64,000 nucleotides of DNA. Origin: JALZKA01 sp963754045. Its GTDB lineage: Bacteria > Actinomycetota > Thermoleophilia > Solirubrobacterales > 70-9. Below are positions 33,148 to 41,988 of this stretch, one piece after another; the first letter of the stretch is position 1; each line of letters starts with the position of its first letter. Both the position numbers and the translations under genes were made by a program. A model generated the notes under the pieces. It searched no databases. It was not told where the DNA came from and saw only the letters and a list, made by a program, of their open reading frames with translations. The stretch covers positions 310,001-374,000 of the forward strand of contig CAVWEN010000003.1 in the NCBI GenBank assembly GCA_963754045.1, in the 5' to 3' direction.

Positions 33148-34469
33148 GGCCGACGATCGCGATTGTTGGCTTTCCGAACGTGGGCAAGTCGACGCTCGTG
33201 AACCGGCTCACGGAGGGCCGGGACGCGGTGGTGCACCCCGAGGCGGGCGTGACCCGCGACCGCAAGGAGCTCGAGTGCGAATGGAACGGCCGCGAGTTCA
33301 CGCTGGTGGACACCGGCGGGGTGGATCTAGAAGCGACTGACGGCATCTCGCGTTCGGTCCAGGAACAGGCGATGGCCGCGATGGCCGACGCGGATGCCAT
33401 CGCCCTGGTCGTCGACGCGAAGGCTGGCCTTCGTGCGGGCGACGCGGAGGTAGCGGCGATCCTGCGCCGAGCCGACGTGCCTGTGCTGGTGATTGCCAAC
33501 AAGGTTGACGGCGCCGCCGACGAGCCGGGTGTGGCGGACCTCTATGCGCTGGGGCTCGGCGACCCCCTCCCCGTCTCTGCCAGCCAGGGCCTGGGTACGG
33601 GCGACCTGCTCGACCGGCTGGTCGAGTCGCTGCCCCCGGCGACGGACGAGCCCGAGTCCGACGAGATCGTTCCCAGGCTCGCGCTGATCGGCAGGCCAAA
33701 CGTCGGCAAGTCCTCGTTGGTGAACGCCCTCCTCGGCTCGGACCGTGTGATCGTCTCGGAGCTGGCGGGGACCACGCGCGACTCGATCGACACCCAGCTC
33801 GAGGTGGCCGGGCGCCGCGTGATCCTGATCGACACGGCGGGGTTGCGACGCCGCTCGAAGTTGCCCGGCAGCATCGACTACTACGCCCAGCTTCGCTCCG
33901 AGCGGGCGGCCGAACGCGCCGACGTGGCGATCGTGGTCTGCGACGCGACGGAGGGCGTCACCGCCGAGGACCTCCGCGTGGCCGACCTGGCGATGAAGAC
34001 CGGCTGTGCCACCGTGGTTGCCCTGAACAAATGGGACCTCGAGGTCGAGGACGAGCTCGACGACATGAAGGCTCGTGTGGCCCAGCGGGTGCGCCAGCGC
34101 CCGCCAGTGATCACAGCTTCGGCGACCACCGGGCGCAATCTGCCAAAGCTGCTGGACGCCGCGATCGAGCTCGCCGAGCGTCGCGCACAGCGAATTCCAA
34201 CGCCGAAACTCAACCGATTCGTCGGCGACGTGGTGGCCCGGCACCCGCCCCCGTCAAAACGCGGCAAGCGCCTGCGCCTCTACTACTCGGCCCAGGTGAC
34301 GACGGCGCCACCGCGGTTCGCGATCCAGGTGAACGACCGCAGGCTCGTCACGAGGGATTGGACCTACCACCTCGAGAATCGCATGCGCGAGGAGTACGCG
34401 CTGGAGGGCGTCCCCCTCATCATTGATTTCATTCCGAAGAAGCGACGGCGCTCGGAAGAGCGCGATTAG
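33144..34469 (+). CDS. der: Der (EngA), double-GTPase ribosome assembly factor
   Basis: Der is an essential GTPase for 50S subunit assembly. It has two GTPase domains in tandem: GFPNVGKSTLVNRL at residue 9 with DTGGV and NKVD, and GRPNVGKSSLVNAL near residue 182 with DTAGL and NKWD. A C-terminal KH-like domain follows, seen as KRGKRLRLYYSAQVTTAPP. The length of 441 residues is standard. GTG start. Confidence 0.96.
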   Translation: MRPTIAIVGFPNVGKSTLVNRLTEGRDAVVHPEAGVTRDRKELECEWNGREFTLVDTGGVDLEATDGISRSVQEQAMAAMADADAIALVVDAKAGLRAGDAEVAAILRRADVPVLVIANKVDGAADEPGVADLYALGLGDPLPVSASQGLGTGDLLDRLVESLPPATDEPESDEIVPRLALIGRPNVGKSSLVNALLGSDRVIVSELAGTTRDSIDTQLEVAGRRVILIDTAGLRRRSKLPGSIDYYAQLRSERAAERADVAIVVCDATEGVTAEDLRVADLAMKTGCATVVALNKWDLEVEDELDDMKARVAQRVRQRPPVITASATTGRNLPKLLDAAIELAERRAQRIPTPKLNRFVGDVVARHPPPSKRGKRLRLYYSAQVTTAPPRFAIQVNDRRLVTRDWTYHLENRMREEYALEGVPLIIDFIPKKRRRSEERD

Positions 34470-34475
34470 TAGGTT
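34470..34475 (+). promoter_or_regulatory. -10 element TAGGTT, leaderless start of the DUF3352 gene
   Basis: TAGGTT begins right after the der stop codon and ends seven bases before the GTG at 34483. Confidence 0.42.
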
Positions 34476-34482
34476 CAAGTCT

Positions 34483-36363
34483 GTGAGGTTTTCTCCGGGA
34501 AGGATCCTTGGAGCGGTCGGGACGCGGTTGCGAAGCGCGCGCTATCTGGCGTCGGACCTTCTATTCGTCATCGCCCGCGTTCCCCGCGCGGTCGGACGCG
34601 GGTTTTCCGGCTTCTGGCAGGCCCTGCCCATGGTCGCGCGCCGCCGCCTGCTGGCGGCGCTCGCCGTCGGTGCCGCCGCGGCCGTCTTCCTAGGGTTGGT
34701 CGTGCCGAACCTGCCCTGCTCGGTTCCGGGCGGCGACGAGTGCGCGCCCGCCGACGAGGCGATCGAACTCGTGCCGGCCACCAGCCTGCTGTATGCCCAC
34801 GCGAACCTCGAGGGCGACAGCGACCAGTTCGAAATGGCGAACGACATCGCCGTCAGGACCCCGCTCGTCTCCGAGCAGGTGATCGGCCAACTCCTGTCGC
34901 TCTCGATCGGCAGCGCCGGCCAACCCTCGGACTTCGGTGAGGACGTTCGGCCCTGGTTCGGCGGCGAGCTCGCGGTGGCCGCGGTCGCGGCCGAGGGCGC
35001 CGCGGCCCAGCAGGTACAGCTAATCGAGGTGGACGACGCCGACGGCGCACGCGAGTACGCCGACTCGATCGCAGCCGGATCGCCCGAGGCCGAGGACTAC
35101 CGCGAGATCGAGGTCAGCGTCGACGAGCGAGGCTTGGCCTCCGCACTGGTGGACGACTTTCTGGTGCTCGGCAGCGCGCCGGGGGTGCGGGCGATCATCG
35201 ACGTCGCCACGGAGGCGAGCGACACTCAATCCCTTGCCGCCGACGCGACCGCCACCGAGGCGATCGACGCGCTTCCCGAGCAACGGTTCGCCGAGGCCTA
35301 CTTCTCCCGCGACGGGATCACCGCCTACTTCTCCTCACCCGACAGCGTCCTGTCCTCGTTCGAGCCGCTGCTCGATTCACGAGTCGCACGAGGGGCCGCG
35401 ATCGCACTCAGCGCCGATGACGGCGGGTTCTCCGTCGCCAGTCGCAGCATCCTGGACCCCGAGCGCGCGCAGGCAAAACCCGGTTTTTTCACCGCGTTCG
35501 AGGCGTTCGAGCCGAGCCTGACCGAAAGCCTCGACCCTGAGTCCCTGGCCTATCTCGGCCTGGGTGACTCCGAGGGGACGATCGCGGGGCTGCTGGAGCA
35601 GGCCTCCTCGCGCGCCCCGGGCATTGCCTCCGGGCTGGCCCAGCTCGTGAAGGACCTGCGCAAGGCGGCCGGCGTCGATCTCGAGCGCGATCTTGCCGGT
35701 GCAATCCGCGGTGAGGCCGCGCTGGCCGTGGTGCCGCGCGCGGATGAGGAGGACTCCGACGCGCCCGAAGAGGGTCTACCCGGCCAAGTCGCGCCTGCGA
35801 CCCTGCCTCCCGAAACCGCCACTCCCTATCTCGAGTTTCTGGCCGACGACGTGGACGAGGATCGGGCGCGTGACGCCCTCGCCCGGCTCCAGGAGCCGAT
35901 CGCCGCGCAGTTTGATCCAGCGCAGGGCGCACCGGTGTTCGACACCGAGCAGATCGGCGGCGTCGAGGCCCAGGTGCTGCGGTTGCCGCCGACGGCGGCC
36001 TTCGCCTACGCGATCTTCGACGGAATGTTGGCTGTCGCCAACGACACGGCCGGATTACGGCGGGCGATCGAGGGTGGAGACGATTCCCTCGCCGAGTCGG
36101 ATCGGTTCCAGGCGGCGACTTCGCCGCTGCCCGACCAGCCGGCACTGCTGGCCTATCTCGACGTTGCCGGACTGCTCTCGTTCGCCGAGGCGAGTGGCTT
36201 GGCTACCGATACGAACTACACGGCCTTCGCTCCGGACCTGCGGCGGATCCGCTCCTTCGCGCTCGCAATCGGCCAGGGCGAGGAGAGTCGACTCGACGTC
36301 GACGCGAGAGCGCTGATCGACGAGCCCACGGAGCACGACGGCGAGGCGACGGGTGAGGACTGA
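34483..36363 (+). CDS. DUF3352-type membrane-anchored exported protein
   Basis: A 626-residue protein. A basic cytoplasmic tail (about 55 residues) is followed by one membrane helix (about LLAALAVGAAAAVFLGLVV, residues 65-85) and a large external domain with DUF3352 features: LVPATSLLYAHANLEG, the DFGEDVRPWFGGELAVAAV segment, and an Asp/Glu-rich body with few Cys. The family's function is unknown. The frame is open further upstream into der, but GTG 34483 has a -10 element just before it. The neighbours metK and der give no hint. Confidence 0.82.
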   Translation: MRFSPGRILGAVGTRLRSARYLASDLLFVIARVPRAVGRGFSGFWQALPMVARRRLLAALAVGAAAAVFLGLVVPNLPCSVPGGDECAPADEAIELVPATSLLYAHANLEGDSDQFEMANDIAVRTPLVSEQVIGQLLSLSIGSAGQPSDFGEDVRPWFGGELAVAAVAAEGAAAQQVQLIEVDDADGAREYADSIAAGSPEAEDYREIEVSVDERGLASALVDDFLVLGSAPGVRAIIDVATEASDTQSLAADATATEAIDALPEQRFAEAYFSRDGITAYFSSPDSVLSSFEPLLDSRVARGAAIALSADDGGFSVASRSILDPERAQAKPGFFTAFEAFEPSLTESLDPESLAYLGLGDSEGTIAGLLEQASSRAPGIASGLAQLVKDLRKAAGVDLERDLAGAIRGEAALAVVPRADEEDSDAPEEGLPGQVAPATLPPETATPYLEFLADDVDEDRARDALARLQEPIAAQFDPAQGAPVFDTEQIGGVEAQVLRLPPTAAFAYAIFDGMLAVANDTAGLRRAIEGGDDSLAESDRFQAATSPLPDQPALLAYLDVAGLLSFAEASGLATDTNYTAFAPDLRRIRSFALAIGQGEESRLDVDARALIDEPTEHDGEATGED

Positions 36364-36375
36364 GCCGTTTGGCGC

Positions 36376-36381
36376 TACAGT
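36376..36381 (+). promoter_or_regulatory. -10 element TACAGT, leaderless start of metK
   Basis: TACAGT ends eight bases before the metK ATG. No SAM-sensing riboswitch can fit in this short gap. Confidence 0.45.
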
Positions 36382-36389
36382 CCCGCGCC

Positions 36390-37640
36390 ATGTCCACTGA
36401 GACCCTTCCCGAGAACGAGCATCTGTTCACCTCCGAGTCCGTCACGGAGGGACACCCGGACAAGGTTGCGGACCAGATTTCCGACGGTGTCCTCGACGCT
36501 GTTCTGACCGACGATCCGACCGGCCGCGTCGCCTGCGAGACGCTTGTCAACACGGGCCTCGTGGTCGTCTCCGGGGAGATCTCGACCGAGACCTACGTGG
36601 ACATCCAGGACATCGCTCGCACGACGATCCACAAGATCGGCTACGACGACGCTGAGCTGGGCTTCTCGGCCGACTCGTGCGCGGTCATCAACGCCATCGA
36701 CAAGCAGTCGCCCGACATCGCCCAGGGCGTCGATGAGGCGCTCGAGCGCCGCGACGAATCGGTCGCTGGCGAGGATGCGGGCGAGTTGGATGTCGCAGGC
36801 GCGGGCGATCAGGGAATGATGTTCGGCTATGCGTGTACCGAGACCGACGAGCTCATGCCCCTGCCGATCTCGCTGGCCCATCGCCTCGCCAAGCAGCTCG
36901 CAGACGTTCGCCGCGAAGGTGTTGACTACCTTCGCCCCGACGGCAAGACCCAGGTCACGGTCCGCTATGCGGACGGCGTACCCGTCGAGATCGAGAAGGT
37001 CCTGATCTCAACGCAGCACGCGGAGAGCGCCGACCTCGAGAACGACATCCGCCCCGACCTCTGGGAACAGGTCGTCACCCCGATCCTCCCGACGGATCTC
37101 TACGACGCGGAAAAGCTGAACACCAAGCGCAACTTCCTCGTCAACCCGACCGGCCGGTTCGTGATCGGCGGACCCGTCGGCGACGCCGGGTTGACCGGCC
37201 GCAAGATCATCGTGGACACCTACGGTGGCGCGGCGCGTCACGGCGGGGGCGCCTTCTCAGGTAAGGACCCGTCGAAGGTCGACCGCTCGGCTGCCTACGC
37301 AGCTCGGTGGGTTGCCAAGAACGTCGTCGCCGCAGGCTTGGCGGATCGCTGCGAGGTGCAGGTTGCCTACGCGATCGGCGTCGCCCATCCAGTTTCGGTG
37401 ATGGTCGAGACCTTCGGCACGGAGAAGATCAGGCGCGGCCGCATCGCCGAGCTGGTCTCGGAGAACTTTGACCTGCGTCCCGGCTCATTCCGCCAAGAGC
37501 TCAACCTGCACCGGCCGATCTACCAGCAGACCGCTGCCTACGGCCACTTCGGCCGTGAGCTCGACGACTTCACGTGGGAGCGGACCGACCGCGCCGACGC
37601 CCTGCGCGAAGCCGCAGGCTCCGAGCTCGCTACCGCCTAG
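36390..37640 (+). CDS. metK: S-adenosylmethionine synthetase
   Basis: MetK makes SAM from methionine and ATP. The 416-residue protein has LFTSESVTEGHPDKVADQISDGVLDA (conserved EGHPDK), the hexapeptide GAGDQG in VAGAGDQGMMFGYA, RFVIGGPVGDAGLTGRKIIVDTYGG and GGGAFSGKDPSKVDRSAAYAARW. ATG 36390 is preferred over a TTG at 36369. This is a stand-alone gene. Confidence 0.96.
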   Translation: MSTETLPENEHLFTSESVTEGHPDKVADQISDGVLDAVLTDDPTGRVACETLVNTGLVVVSGEISTETYVDIQDIARTTIHKIGYDDAELGFSADSCAVINAIDKQSPDIAQGVDEALERRDESVAGEDAGELDVAGAGDQGMMFGYACTETDELMPLPISLAHRLAKQLADVRREGVDYLRPDGKTQVTVRYADGVPVEIEKVLISTQHAESADLENDIRPDLWEQVVTPILPTDLYDAEKLNTKRNFLVNPTGRFVIGGPVGDAGLTGRKIIVDTYGGAARHGGGAFSGKDPSKVDRSAAYAARWVAKNVVAAGLADRCEVQVAYAIGVAHPVSVMVETFGTEKIRRGRIAELVSENFDLRPGSFRQELNLHRPIYQQTAAYGHFGRELDDFTWERTDRADALREAAGSELATA

Positions 37641-37646
37641 CCGCCG

Positions 37647-38180
37647 CTAGCCGGTTGGCTGGTGCCCGTGCTCGTCGTCGCCGAGCGCGCCGCCGGATGA
37701 CCCGAGCATGCGGGTCGCCTCGTCCACCTGCGCGACGACCTCGGCGGGCTCGGCGACGCCGCTGAAAATAAAGTTGTAGTCGTCGCCTGCGGCTGTGTCG
37801 AAATCGACGTCGCCGATCTGCAGGATCCGTTGGACTACGGACTGGGTGAAGTTGACGTTCTGGACACGCTCGAGCCTGGTTTCCTGAATCGTGCGGGAGA
37901 CGACGCCCTTCTTGATGTGGAGGCGGCGGTTGGTGATCGTGTAGCTCGTCGCGATGCGCTTGATGAACCCGACCAGGATCGTCACGCCGACGCCCGCGAT
38001 GGAGATCAACACGACGAGGCCGCTGTTGGTCTCGTCGCCGACGACGCCCGTAATGAGCGCGACGACGGCTGCGATTACCGCGGTCAGCACGAAACCCTTG
38101 AGGTAGAAGTCGAGGATCGCTCGCCACGAGGGATGACCCTCGAACAACACTCTTTCCCCAGGACCGAGCTTCGGCGCCAT
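37647..38180 (-). CDS. PH-domain (bPH_2) membrane protein
   Basis: A 177-residue protein. Two membrane helices (about residues 27-46 and 55-75) follow a short N-terminal segment (GPGERVLFEGHPSWRAI). After them comes a bacterial PH-like domain: YTITNRRLHIKKGVVSRTIQETRLERVQNVNFTQS is the family signature (longer than 20, key parts being TITNRRL and RLERVQNV), and DVDFDTAAGDDYNF follows. Proteins of this type are common in actinobacteria and their role is unknown. It lies divergent from priA with shared upstream sequence. Confidence 0.85.
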   Translation of the reverse strand: MAPKLGPGERVLFEGHPSWRAILDFYLKGFVLTAVIAAVVALITGVVGDETNSGLVVLISIAGVGVTILVGFIKRIATSYTITNRRLHIKKGVVSRTIQETRLERVQNVNFTQSVVQRILQIGDVDFDTAAGDDYNFIFSGVAEPAEVVAQVDEATRMLGSSGGALGDDEHGHQPTG

Positions 38181-38186
38181 GGCGCC

Positions 38187-38192
38187 AGCCTA
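38187..38192 (-). promoter_or_regulatory. -10 element TAGGCT, leaderless start of the PH-domain gene
   Basis: TAGGCT on the minus strand ends six bases before the ATG at 38180. Confidence 0.48.
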
Positions 38193-38206
38193 TCCGAAGA
38201 CCTGCC

Positions 38207-38212
38207 TAGATT
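38207..38212 (+). promoter_or_regulatory. -10 element TAGATT before priA
   Basis: TAGATT ends 17 bases before the priA GTG, giving a leader of about ten bases. It faces away from the PH-domain promoter, 14 bases from it. Confidence 0.38.
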
Positions 38213-38229
38213 GACCGTGTGATCGCCAG

Positions 38230-40395
38230 GTGATTGCCAAGGTCGAGCCACTGACCACCGCACGCGCCCTGCGCGGCCCGTTCGACTATTTGCTTCCGGA
38301 GCGTTTGAGCCACGTGGAGGTCGGCTCGATGCTGCTGGTTCCCTTTGGCAACCGGCGCATCCACGGGGTCGTTGTCGCTTTGGCCGAGACCTCCGAGCTG
38401 CCGCCCGAGCGTCTGGCCGAGCCGATCGCGGCGCTCGCTGCCGGGGCCACGCCGGATCTGGTTCGCCTCGGGCTGTGGGTCGCGAGGGAATACTGCTCAA
38501 CACCCGCGCGTGGCCTCGAGCTGGTGCTGCCGCCCGGCAGCGGTGCCAGCGGCGCCGGCACTCGGGCGCGCTCCGTATTGCATGCGGAGATCACCGCGGC
38601 CGGCCGCGCCGCGCTCGACGGCGGCGAGCGCCTCGGGCCGAAGCAGCGCGTTGCCCTCGAGAGTCTGACCGGGCGGCAAGAGCCCACGCCGGTCGGCGAG
38701 GCGCGAGACGCTCTGCGCCGGCTCGCGCGCCGGGACCTGGTGGAACTGTCGGAGATCGAGGTGGACCGGCGTCCCGACCTGATCGCGGTCGGCGCACCGG
38801 CCGGGGAGCCCCGGACGCTCAACCCCGCCCAGCGCGCAGCCGTGGAGGAGATCGAGCGACGCCTCGACGGCGACGGCGGCGAACTGCTGCTGCACGGCGT
38901 CACCGCGTCGGGGAAGACGGAGGTCTACCTTGCCTCGACCGCTGCGGCCCTGGAGCGGGGCATGGGCACGATCGTGCTCGTCCCCGAGATCGGGCTGACG
39001 CCGCAGACCGTTGCCCGGTTCGCCTCCCGCTTCGGTGATCGCGTTGCCGTGCTGCACTCGGGCTTGGGGGTGGGGGAGCGCCGCGACGAATGGGAGCGGT
39101 TGCGCCGCGGCGACGCACGGGTCTGCGTGGGCCCTCGCTCGGCCGTGTTCGCGCCGGTTTGCGGGTTGGGGCTACTCGTGGTCGACGAGGAGCACGACGC
39201 CTCCTACAAGCAGGAGAAGGATCCGCGCTACGACGCCAGGGAGGTCGCCCGGCATCGCGCGGCCGAGGCCGGGGCGGTGCTGGTCGCCGGCACGGCGACG
39301 CCGCGGCCTGAGAGCTGGTTGGCGCTCGAGCGCATCGAGTTGCCGGAGCGTGCTGATGATTCGCCGCTGCCGCCGGTGGAGCTCGTGGACATGCGCGGGC
39401 GAGACGGTCGCGAGGGACCGCTCGGCGCGCCGACGCGCGCGGCCTTGGCCGAGCTGGGAGGTGGTCGCGGCAAGGCGATCGTGCTCGTCCCCAGGCGCGG
39501 CTGGGCGCCGCACGTGAGCTGTGGGGACTGCGGCCATGCGTGGAGCTGCCCCAACTGCGACGTTTCGCTGGTGCTCCATCGTGGCCGCGGTGCAATTCGC
39601 TGTCACCATTGCGGCCACACCGAAGCTGTTCCCTCGGCGTGCCCGGAGTGCTCGTCGCTCGCCGTCTCTCAACACGGAGCGGGTACCGAGCAGCTACACC
39701 GGATCCTGTCCGAGCTCGTCGACCCGGCGCCCGTGTTCCGACTCGATTCCGATGCGGCCACGGAGCGCGGGGCCCACGCGCGCATCCTGTCGGAGTTCGG
39801 GCGATCCAGGAGCGGGGTGTTGGTCGGCACCCAGATGGTCGCCAAGGGCCATGACTTCCCCGACGTGACCCTCAGCGTCATCGTTGACGCCGATTCGAGT
39901 CTGCGCTTTCCCGACTTCCGCGCCGAGGAGCGCACCTTTGCGCTCGTGGCCCAGCTGGCGGGTCGCAGTGGACGGGGCGCCGGTGGCGGCCGGGTGATCG
40001 TCCAGACGCTGGCGCCGGGTGCGGATGCGATCCGCTTCGCGGCGACGCACGACGCACCCGGCTTCCTAGCCGCAGAGCTCACGCGCCGGCGCGAGCTCGC
40101 GTATCCCCCGTATGCGAGCCTTATCCGCGTAGAGCTGACGGCGCCGGATGCTCCCGCAGCCGATGCCGCCGCGGCACAGACAGCCGCCCGACTGCGGCCC
40201 CTGGCCCCGGCGGGCGCCCGGGTGCTTGGCCCCGCCGCGCGATTCCGTCTGCGTGGGCGGGAGCGGCGGCAGATCCTCGTCAAGGCACGCGAGCGCGAGC
40301 CGGCCGTGAGCGCGGTTCGCGAGGCGGTGGAGGGTGCAGCCGCTGCGCGGACGCTGCGCGGCGTGCAGATCTCCGTGGACGTGGACCCGCAATAA
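38230..40395 (+). CDS. priA: PriA, replication restart helicase
   Basis: PriA restarts stalled replication forks. The 721-residue protein has an N-terminal 3'-end-binding domain (RGPFDYLLPERL), Walker A at 223-230 (GVTASGKT), a DEEH box at 319-322, and a zinc region from residue 431 with four CxxC pairs (CGDCGHAWSCPNCD, CHHCGHTEAVPSACPEC). GRSGRG and the C-terminal domain follow. The ATPase motifs are intact, unlike the degenerate PriA of mycobacteria. The start is GTG 38230. It heads priA-def-fmt-rsmB. Confidence 0.95.
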   Translation: MIAKVEPLTTARALRGPFDYLLPERLSHVEVGSMLLVPFGNRRIHGVVVALAETSELPPERLAEPIAALAAGATPDLVRLGLWVAREYCSTPARGLELVLPPGSGASGAGTRARSVLHAEITAAGRAALDGGERLGPKQRVALESLTGRQEPTPVGEARDALRRLARRDLVELSEIEVDRRPDLIAVGAPAGEPRTLNPAQRAAVEEIERRLDGDGGELLLHGVTASGKTEVYLASTAAALERGMGTIVLVPEIGLTPQTVARFASRFGDRVAVLHSGLGVGERRDEWERLRRGDARVCVGPRSAVFAPVCGLGLLVVDEEHDASYKQEKDPRYDAREVARHRAAEAGAVLVAGTATPRPESWLALERIELPERADDSPLPPVELVDMRGRDGREGPLGAPTRAALAELGGGRGKAIVLVPRRGWAPHVSCGDCGHAWSCPNCDVSLVLHRGRGAIRCHHCGHTEAVPSACPECSSLAVSQHGAGTEQLHRILSELVDPAPVFRLDSDAATERGAHARILSEFGRSRSGVLVGTQMVAKGHDFPDVTLSVIVDADSSLRFPDFRAEERTFALVAQLAGRSGRGAGGGRVIVQTLAPGADAIRFAATHDAPGFLAAELTRRRELAYPPYASLIRVELTAPDAPAADAAAAQTAARLRPLAPAGARVLGPAARFRLRGRERRQILVKAREREPAVSAVREAVEGAAAARTLRGVQISVDVDPQ

Positions 40396-40419
40396 GGGCC
40401 GCGACGACGCCACGCAATC

Positions 40420-40425
40420 TAGACT
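40420..40425 (+). promoter_or_regulatory. -10 element TAGACT, leaderless start of def
   Basis: TAGACT ends seven bases before the def ATG, matching the elements before gcvPA and the 27206 gene. Confidence 0.48.
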
Positions 40426-40432
40426 CGAAGTC

Positions 40433-41068
40433 ATGAGTGAGCAGGCGGTAACGGAGGGCGAAGAGACGCCGGTTGTCGACGTCGAGGGCGAATCCTCCGA
40501 GGCGTTTACGGACGAGGAGATCGCCAGGCGAGATGCGGCTTTGGCACAGGTCGTCACCTACGGCGATCCGGTCCTGCGCTCCCGTGCGTCCGACGTGGCC
40601 GAGTTCGGGCCGGAGCTTTCCAGCGAAGCGGAGCGCATGATCGCGGTGATGCGCGACGCGATGGGGGTTGGTCTCGCTGCCACCCAGCTCGGGGTGCTGC
40701 GCAGGTTGCTGGTCTTCCAGGCGGGCCCCGACGCGACGCCGACCGCGGTTGCGAATCCCGAGATCGAATGGAGCTCGGCCGATCAGGCAACCGCGGCCGA
40801 AGGCTGCTTATCGCTACCGCGCGTGATCGTCGACGTCGAGCGGCCGCTCTACGTCCGGGTGAGCGGGCAGGACACGAGCGGCGGGGCCATTCTGATCGAA
40901 GCGTCCGGGCTCGAGGCGCGGGTGCTCCAGCACGAGATCGACCACCTGAACGGCGTGCTGATCCTCGACCGCACCGTGCGCGACCAGCGCAAGGGCGCGA
41001 TGCGCGCGCTACGCGAAGGCACCAGCTTCGCGCCCGAGCCCGACGAGCCAGACGGTGACGAGGAATAG
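40433..41068 (+). CDS. def: Peptide deformylase
   Basis: Def removes the formyl group from new proteins. The 211-residue protein has the three family motifs: GVGLAATQ, EGCLSLP (zinc Cys) and QHEIDHLNG (two zinc His and the catalytic Glu). About 45 acidic residues precede the core (SEQAVTEGEETPVVDVEGES), an unusual extension. I chose ATG 40433, right after a -10 element, over an opening at 40334 inside priA. Downstream of it lies fmt, its functional partner. Confidence 0.95.
   Translation: MSEQAVTEGEETPVVDVEGESSEAFTDEEIARRDAALAQVVTYGDPVLRSRASDVAEFGPELSSEAERMIAVMRDAMGVGLAATQLGVLRRLLVFQAGPDATPTAVANPEIEWSSADQATAAEGCLSLPRVIVDVERPLYVRVSGQDTSGGAILIEASGLEARVLQHEIDHLNGVLILDRTVRDQRKGAMRALREGTSFAPEPDEPDGDEE
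41060..41064 (+). promoter_or_regulatory. Ribosome binding site supporting a CTG start of fmt
   Basis: GAGGA at the end of def lies nine bases before CTG 41074, the codon where Fmt homology begins. This spacing supports initiation at CTG. Confidence 0.45.
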
Positions 41069-41073
41069 CTCCC

Positions 41074-41988
41074 CTGCGGGTCGCATACCTCGGCACGTCG
41101 GAGTTCGCGGCCACGGTCCTGCGCTCGATCGCCGCGACGGAGATCGAGGTCGCGATCGTCGTCACGCCCCCGAACCGCCGCCAAGGCCGTGGCCGTAAGG
41201 TCTCTGCGCCCCCCGCCGCGACAGCCGCGACCGCGCTCGGGCTGCCCCTGCACCAGACCGAATCCGTCGCCTCCGAGGCGTCGGTGCAGGCGCTGGCCGA
41301 CACCGAGGCCGACTGCGCGATGGTCTGCGCGTTCGGGCAGGTCGTTCCCGACCTGTTGCTCGAGCGCCTCGAGTGGCTGAACGTTCATCCTTCGCTGCTG
41401 CCGCGATGGCGCGGCGCGGCGCCGATCGAGCGGGCGATCATGGCGGGCGACGAGAGCACTGGTGTCGCGATCATTCGGCTGGTCTCCGAGCTCGACGCCG
41501 GCCCGGTGGCGCTCACAGCAGAGCTCGCGATCGGGCCTGACGAGGACTTCGGTTCGCTCGAATCCCGACTGGCCGAGCTTGGCGGCAAACTGGCGATTCA
41601 AGCGCTCGAGCGCCGCGCCGCCGGCGACCTCGAGTTCGCCGAGCAGGATCGGGACGGCGTGGTCTACGCGGAGAAGATCGATCGGGCGGAGCGGCGCCTC
41701 GACCCGTTGCAGTCGGCGGTCGACCTAGCCCGCCGCATTCGGGCCCTCACGCCCCACGTCGGCGCGTACCTGGAGCTCGAGGGTGGCGAGCGCCTCGGCG
41801 TGAGCGCGGCCCGTCCCGCGCACGCAGGCGGCCCGGCGCCGGGCGAGCTTCGGGGCGACGAGGGCGCGCTCCTTCTCGGCTGCGCCCAGGGTGTCCTTCG
41901 CGTCGAGCGGGTCCTCCCGCAGGGAGGCCGCGAGATGGCGGCCCCGGACTACCTGCGCGGTCACCCGTTGCCGAAGCTCGCCCGATGA
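41074..41988 (+). CDS. fmt: Methionyl-tRNA formyltransferase, apparent CTG start
   Basis: Fmt formylates the initiator Met-tRNA. The N-terminal fold begins RVAYLGTSEFAATVL directly after CTG 41074 and includes the family loop (GRGRKVSAPPAA). VCAFGQVVPDLLL, NVHPSLLPRWRGAAPIERAIMAGD and the DAGPV segment are catalytic signatures. A C-terminal OB domain follows. In-frame ATG/GTG/TTG codons are absent between the stop at 41056-41058 and GTG 41284, and starting at 41284 would delete 70 residues of the core. I therefore infer CTG initiation (304 residues) with GAGGA upstream. A base error that hid a GTG or ATG is the alternative. Confidence 0.9.
   Translation: MRVAYLGTSEFAATVLRSIAATEIEVAIVVTPPNRRQGRGRKVSAPPAATAATALGLPLHQTESVASEASVQALADTEADCAMVCAFGQVVPDLLLERLEWLNVHPSLLPRWRGAAPIERAIMAGDESTGVAIIRLVSELDAGPVALTAELAIGPDEDFGSLESRLAELGGKLAIQALERRAAGDLEFAEQDRDGVVYAEKIDRAERRLDPLQSAVDLARRIRALTPHVGAYLELEGGERLGVSAARPAHAGGPAPGELRGDEGALLLGCAQGVLRVERVLPQGGREMAAPDYLRGHPLPKLAR

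Noticed and set aside
34470..34482. T-loop-like GGTTCAAGTC after der
   Set aside because: No acceptor or anticodon stems fit; it is part of the promoter region of the next gene.
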